From Sandaracinus amylolyticus (GTDB taxonomy: Bacteria; Myxococcota_A; Polyangia; Polyangiales; Sandaracinaceae): DNA of 64,000 bases. The notes under the pieces are model-generated. The model did no database searches and was not told the DNA's origin. It worked only from the letters and a program-made list of their open reading frames with translations. Below are positions 60,940-64,000 of this stretch, piece by piece. A program made the position numbers and the translations under genes. The stretch lies in contig NZ_CP070225.1 in NCBI RefSeq assembly GCF_021631985.1, positions 3,410,001 through 3,474,000 of the forward strand, written 5' to 3'. Positions within the stretch are counted from its first letter, which is position 1, and each line of letters opens with the position of its first letter.

Positions 60940-62853
60940 CTACGGGTCGCGATCGACGAAGATCGGGCTCGACCAGGCCATCTCTCCGTCGTCCTGCACG
61001 ACTTTCGCGTACGCCCAGCCCGACTCGAGCTCGCACTCGACGCCCGCGCGCTCGTTCTCACCGCGCGAGGTCGCGATCACCCCGCTCGCGCTCACGATCG
61101 AGAGCTCGCGGATCGAGCTGGTGCCGATCGCCTCGGCCTCGATCCGCACCGGCGCGCTCGCGCGGACCTCGCTGCCCATCGGGAGCGAGCCGTTCGCGAT
61201 CACGTCGAGCAGGATCGGCACGCCGCTCGTCGCGTAGCAGCGTCGCTCGCGCATCGCGTCGAGGATCGCTTCGCGCGTTCGCGCCTTCGCCTGCACCGCG
61301 GTGAGCCCGGTGCGGAAGGGATCGCGCTTGCGCGCGACGCCGTGGTGCCAGAGCAGGCCGTGTCCGTCGCTGCACGCGATGAAGCCGAAGCGATGGCCGC
61401 GTCGCAGCACCTCCTCGACCATCTGATCGCGCAGATCGCCGCGCCCGCCGAGCGGATGATCGGCGGTCAGATAGCAGCCGTGGCAGGAGCAGATCTCCCA
61501 GACCGGCTGGCCCTCGGGATCGTGCGCGCCCTCGTCGGCGCCGGTCCATCCGACGTGGTGCGGCACCGCGAAGCCGCCGAGCGCCTTCACCGCGTCGACG
61601 AGCGCCTTGCCCTCGGGCACGACGTCGCGCGAGACGATCGGCAGGCCGGTGCGCGGCAGGTACACGACCTTGTGCCCGGGGCCCGGAAAACGTCGGCCGG
61701 TCCACTCGTACGCGATCAGCGTCGCGAACGATCCGGGATCGTCGTGGCGATCGGCGACCGACTGCAGGTAGCCCCACTCGCCGGGCCCGATGCGCTTGCC
61801 GAGGAACGACTCGTGATCGGTGAGCGCGACGAAGTCGTCGCCGTAGCCGTAGCGCGCGCGGAGGTAGGGCTCGTCGGCGACGCCGCAGCCGTCCGAGTGC
61901 GCGCTGTGCTGGTGGATGTCGCCGAAGAGCGTGGCGCGCGACCAGCGCGCGGCGGGATCGGGCGCGTCGGGGCGACGCGGCGCATCGCGACGCGGTCGTG
62001 ATCCCTCGTGCACCACGCGCGCGGGCACGAGCGCGGGACGTCCGCCGCGCGGTGCGTCGATCGCCTCGATCACGATCCCCTGCTTCTCGCGTCGCGCGGT
62101 GAGCGCGCGACCATCGCCGATCGCGCGCACGGCGACGCGACGGCCGCGACAGCCCCAGCCCTCGTCGGCGCCGAGCGCGACGCGCGCGCTCCAGCCCTGA
62201 GCGTCGAGGTCTTGGCGGTAGAAGCAATGCGAGCCGCGGCCGAAGAGCGCGATCGCGCCGTCGTGACCGACGAGGATCGAGGGGAGCTCGAAGCCCTGCT
62301 CCTCGCCCTCGCGATCCCGATCGCGCTCGCGCATCGGCGCGGCGGGCTCGAGCACGTCGCCGTCGCGCGTCACGAAGCGCAGCGCGATCCACTTCACCAC
62401 GTCGGGCGCGCCGTCGTCCTCGCGGAGGTCGTGGTGGAACGCGATCCACGCGCCGTCGTGGGTCGCGGCGATCGCGGGCGCGGCGACGATGGCGCTCGCC
62501 TCCCACACGATCACCGGGCCGCGGGTCGCGCCTTCGACGACGACGCGGCCGCGCGCGCCCTCGCGCACGATGCGCACGCGCCACACGCCGTCGCGCGCCT
62601 CGTCCTCGCTGCTCGGTGCGTCGGCCACGCGCGGAGACGACGCGTCGTGGGTCAGACCGGGCAGCGCGCTCGCGCGAAGCAGCTCGCGCGGCTCGGAAGC
62701 GAGCTCGCCCTGTGCATCGAGCGAGACCACGACGTGCGCCTCGCCCTGCTCGTCCCAGCGCAGCACGTGCAGGTCGGCGACGGTGCTCGTGCCCGGCGCG
62801 ACCAGCCGCGGATCGCGGAGATAACGTCCCTCGCCGTGCGTCCAGAGGGCCAT
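60940..62853 (-). CDS. DUF3604 (PHP-like) protein
   Basis: A 637-residue protein without an obvious signal peptide. The N-terminal half (to about 310) is beta-rich with many short charged turns (VVVSLDAQGELASEPRELL, ATHDGAWIAFHHDLRED, LVGHDGAIALFGRGSHCFY). The C-terminal half is a PHP-type metal-dependent phosphoesterase-like domain: LFGDIHQHSAHSDGCG, FVALTDHESFLG, FAVPHHVGWTGADE, FIACSDGHGLLWHH. These His/Asp clusters match DUF3604. Substrate is unknown. GGAGACGC lies before ATG 62853. Divergent from the beta'-like gene. Confidence 0.85.
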   Translation of the reverse strand: MALWTHGEGRYLRDPRLVAPGTSTVADLHVLRWDEQGEAHVVVSLDAQGELASEPRELLRASALPGLTHDASSPRVADAPSSEDEARDGVWRVRIVREGARGRVVVEGATRGPVIVWEASAIVAAPAIAATHDGAWIAFHHDLREDDGAPDVVKWIALRFVTRDGDVLEPAAPMRERDRDREGEEQGFELPSILVGHDGAIALFGRGSHCFYRQDLDAQGWSARVALGADEGWGCRGRRVAVRAIGDGRALTARREKQGIVIEAIDAPRGGRPALVPARVVHEGSRPRRDAPRRPDAPDPAARWSRATLFGDIHQHSAHSDGCGVADEPYLRARYGYGDDFVALTDHESFLGKRIGPGEWGYLQSVADRHDDPGSFATLIAYEWTGRRFPGPGHKVVYLPRTGLPIVSRDVVPEGKALVDAVKALGGFAVPHHVGWTGADEGAHDPEGQPVWEICSCHGCYLTADHPLGGRGDLRDQMVEEVLRRGHRFGFIACSDGHGLLWHHGVARKRDPFRTGLTAVQAKARTREAILDAMRERRCYATSGVPILLDVIANGSLPMGSEVRASAPVRIEAEAIGTSSIRELSIVSASGVIATSRGENERAGVECELESGWAYAKVVQDDGEMAWSSPIFVDRDP

Positions 62854-62920
62854 GCGTCTCCGATGTCACGCGCGCCCGAGCACGTCCACTTCTCCGTCAG
62901 GTCGCGCGATCGGATCGTGG

Positions 62921-62926
62921 TACACC
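62921..62926 (+). promoter_or_regulatory. TA-rich -10-like box before RNA polymerase beta'-like gene
   Basis: TACACC lies 9 nt before ATG 62936. A GAGG at 62927-62930 lies in the gap, so a Shine-Dalgarno is also possible. Confidence 0.3.
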
Positions 62927-62935
62927 GAGGGCCCC

Positions 62936-63835
62936 ATGTCGGCGGACGCGATCGACGACGCGCTGCAGGTGCTGCTCGGACGCCCCGAGGGAACGCCGCC
63001 GCTCGCCGCGCTGCGCATTCGTCCCGCGACCGCCGAGGAGCTGCGCGAGGGCACGACCGGTGAGGTGGTGCTCGGGGAGAGCCTCGCGGCGGACACGCTC
63101 GCGCCGATCGAGGGTGGGCTCTTCTGCGAGCGCATCTTCGGCTCGCTGGGCGCGACCGAGCCGACACGAGAGGCGTACCTGCGCGTGCTCGAGCCGCCGC
63201 TGATCCGCGCGCGCGAGGACGACGTGCTGCCGCCGCGCGAGCGCCTCGAGCGCTTCGGTCGGATCACGCTCGCAGAGCCGATCGATCATCCGCTGCTCAC
63301 GCGCGCGTCGTGGACCGAGCTGCTGGGCGAGGCGGGGCTCGAGTCGTGGCCGATCGAGGTGCTCCCGGTGCTGCCGCCCGACCTGCGCGCGGTGGTGCCG
63401 GTCGAGGGCGGCGAGCGGATGCGCTTCGCGGTGAGCGACCTGCACGAGCTCTATCGCGAGGTGATCCAGGCGAACGCGAGGCTCGCGCGCGTGAAGCAGC
63501 TGCGGGTGCCGCCGAGCGTGCTCGAGGTCGAGCAGGGACGGCTCGCGATCGCGATCGCGCAGCTCTTCGACAACGCGTCGACGACGACGCCGAAGCTCGG
63601 CCCCGCGGGGCGCCCGCTGGTGGGCATCCTCGGGATGCTCGCGCATCCGGCGCGACCGCTGTGGGGCACGCTCGCGGAGCTCGACGGAATGGTCGCGCGC
63701 GGCGTGGTGCGGACGTTGGCGCCGCCGCTCGCGAAGCGGAGCCTGCTGGTGTTGTGGCAGCTTCGGGCGCTCGCTGTGGCGATCGACATCGTGGGGGAGC
63801 CGCCTAGCGACTCTGGGGTGGCCACGGTGCACTGA
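62936..63835 (+). CDS. Stand-alone RNA polymerase beta' (RpoC) N-terminal-like protein without catalytic core
   Basis: A 299-residue protein resembling the first roughly 370 residues of RpoC. Residues 27-69 (IRPATAEELREGTTGEVV, IEGGLFCERIFGS) match beta' up to the point where the zinc ribbon starts; all four zinc cysteines are missing. ERFGRITLAEP at 105-115 matches the segment after the ribbon. About 100 residues are then deleted. Residues 142-213 match LPVLPPDLR-x-VVP-x-GG, SDLHELYREV and the clamp coiled coil that binds sigma region 2, ending LFDN at 210-213. GRPLVGILGML and VARGVVRTLAP (225-263) match the switch-2 region. It ends before NADFDGD, so it cannot catalyse RNA synthesis. Confidence 0.75.
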   Translation: MSADAIDDALQVLLGRPEGTPPLAALRIRPATAEELREGTTGEVVLGESLAADTLAPIEGGLFCERIFGSLGATEPTREAYLRVLEPPLIRAREDDVLPPRERLERFGRITLAEPIDHPLLTRASWTELLGEAGLESWPIEVLPVLPPDLRAVVPVEGGERMRFAVSDLHELYREVIQANARLARVKQLRVPPSVLEVEQGRLAIAIAQLFDNASTTTPKLGPAGRPLVGILGMLAHPARPLWGTLAELDGMVARGVVRTLAPPLAKRSLLVLWQLRALAVAIDIVGEPPSDSGVATVH

Positions 63836-63875
63836 GGAGGCCGCGCGCGGAGAGGCTTCGGTGTGGGTGCGGCCC

Positions 63876-64000
63876 TCAACGCCGCGAGACCCGAGCAGGC
63901 CGAGCAATCAGATAGCCCTGCCCCAGCTCGCACCCGATCTCGAGACACACGTCCCGCTCGCCCTGCGTCTCGATCCCCTCCGCGAGCACCCGGATCCCGA
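63876..64000 (-). CDS. EAL-domain cyclic-di-GMP phosphodiesterase, C-terminal end only
   Basis: The last 41 codons of a minus-strand gene that continues past the right edge. The translation IRVLAEGIETQGERDVCLEI followed by GCELGQGYLIARPARVSRR is the typical C-terminus of an EAL domain (VxAEGIET and GQGYLxARP motifs). EAL domains hydrolyse c-di-GMP. The catalytic core is outside the window, so activity cannot be judged. Convergent with the beta'-like gene, 40 bp apart. Confidence 0.85.
   Translation of the reverse strand, partial: GIRVLAEGIETQGERDVCLEIGCELGQGYLIARPARVSRR

Noticed and set aside
62936-63835. The beta'-like gene being a broken copy of the housekeeping rpoC
   Set aside because: The frame is intact with normal codon use. 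The cysteines are lost by substitution rather than by frameshift, and the deletion is in frame. Decay cannot be fully excluded without orthologues.

Overview
This window comes from a very GC-rich genome (roughly 70% or more by eye). Its gene content points to a myxobacterium, most likely of the Polyangia/Sandaracinus type: a Ser/Thr kinase with an HRDVTPEN loop, a DUF2378-like protein, an AgmX-type C-terminal domain on an anti-sigma factor, a Gld-like ABC system, several ECF sigma factors and many secreted proteins of unknown function. The organism call is inference. No tRNA, rRNA, CRISPR array or intact insertion sequence was seen. Coding is dense, and at least twelve gene pairs share a 4-base ATGA or GTGA stop/start overlap, which suggests extensive translational coupling.

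Region by region. 1-2917 (-): coupled operon of an HD phosphohydrolase, a secreted protein, a one-helix membrane protein and an NtrC-type receiver cut by the window edge. 2990-6319: a D-Ala-D-Ala carboxypeptidase (dacB) converging on a large sigma-70 gene, with a bidirectional terminator between. 6769-9886: exported F5/8-like plus HEAT-repeat protein and a lipoprotein. 9978-10345: two arrays of 42-bp repeats, partly inverted relative to each other. 10378-15940 (-): ABC ATPase, permease, GldG-like protein and DUF4340 protein. 16228-19600: ECF sigma factor, an anti-sigma/FecR/AgmX fusion and a polysaccharide deacetylase. 19696-28093: DUF808 protein, zinc-ribbon/ATPase/TPR protein, multihaem cytochrome c with membrane partners, ECF41-like sigma factor. 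28097-33393: trmB, a response regulator, valS and a PEP mutase-like protein. 33452-37140: Cys-rich lipoprotein, alcohol dehydrogenase, and a LysR/NmrA pair with different codon use. 37402-42884: cardiolipin synthase, deoC, a double-domain aldehyde dehydrogenase and a lipoprotein. 42987-47641: MEST-like hydrolase, ABC exporter and a large orphan protein. 47697-51679: kinase and DUF2378-like protein facing MoxR and CoxE. 51885-58793: hisS, a secreted repeat protein, an AMIN-like protein and tandem histidine kinases. 58831-60709: oxidoreductase, ECF sigma factor and DoxX-like protein. 60940-64000: DUF3604 protein, a stand-alone RNA polymerase beta'-like fragment and an EAL protein cut by the window end.

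The most unusual items are: (1) the 299-residue protein at 62936-63835, which resembles the beta' clamp with its sigma-binding coiled coil but has no zinc ribbon and no catalytic NADFDGD; (2) a TA-rich, -10-like box 6-9 nt before the start codon of many first-in-operon genes, suggesting widespread leaderless transcription; (3) repeat families placed between convergent genes; and (4) a secreted protein built from about two dozen 16-19-residue aromatic/proline repeats.
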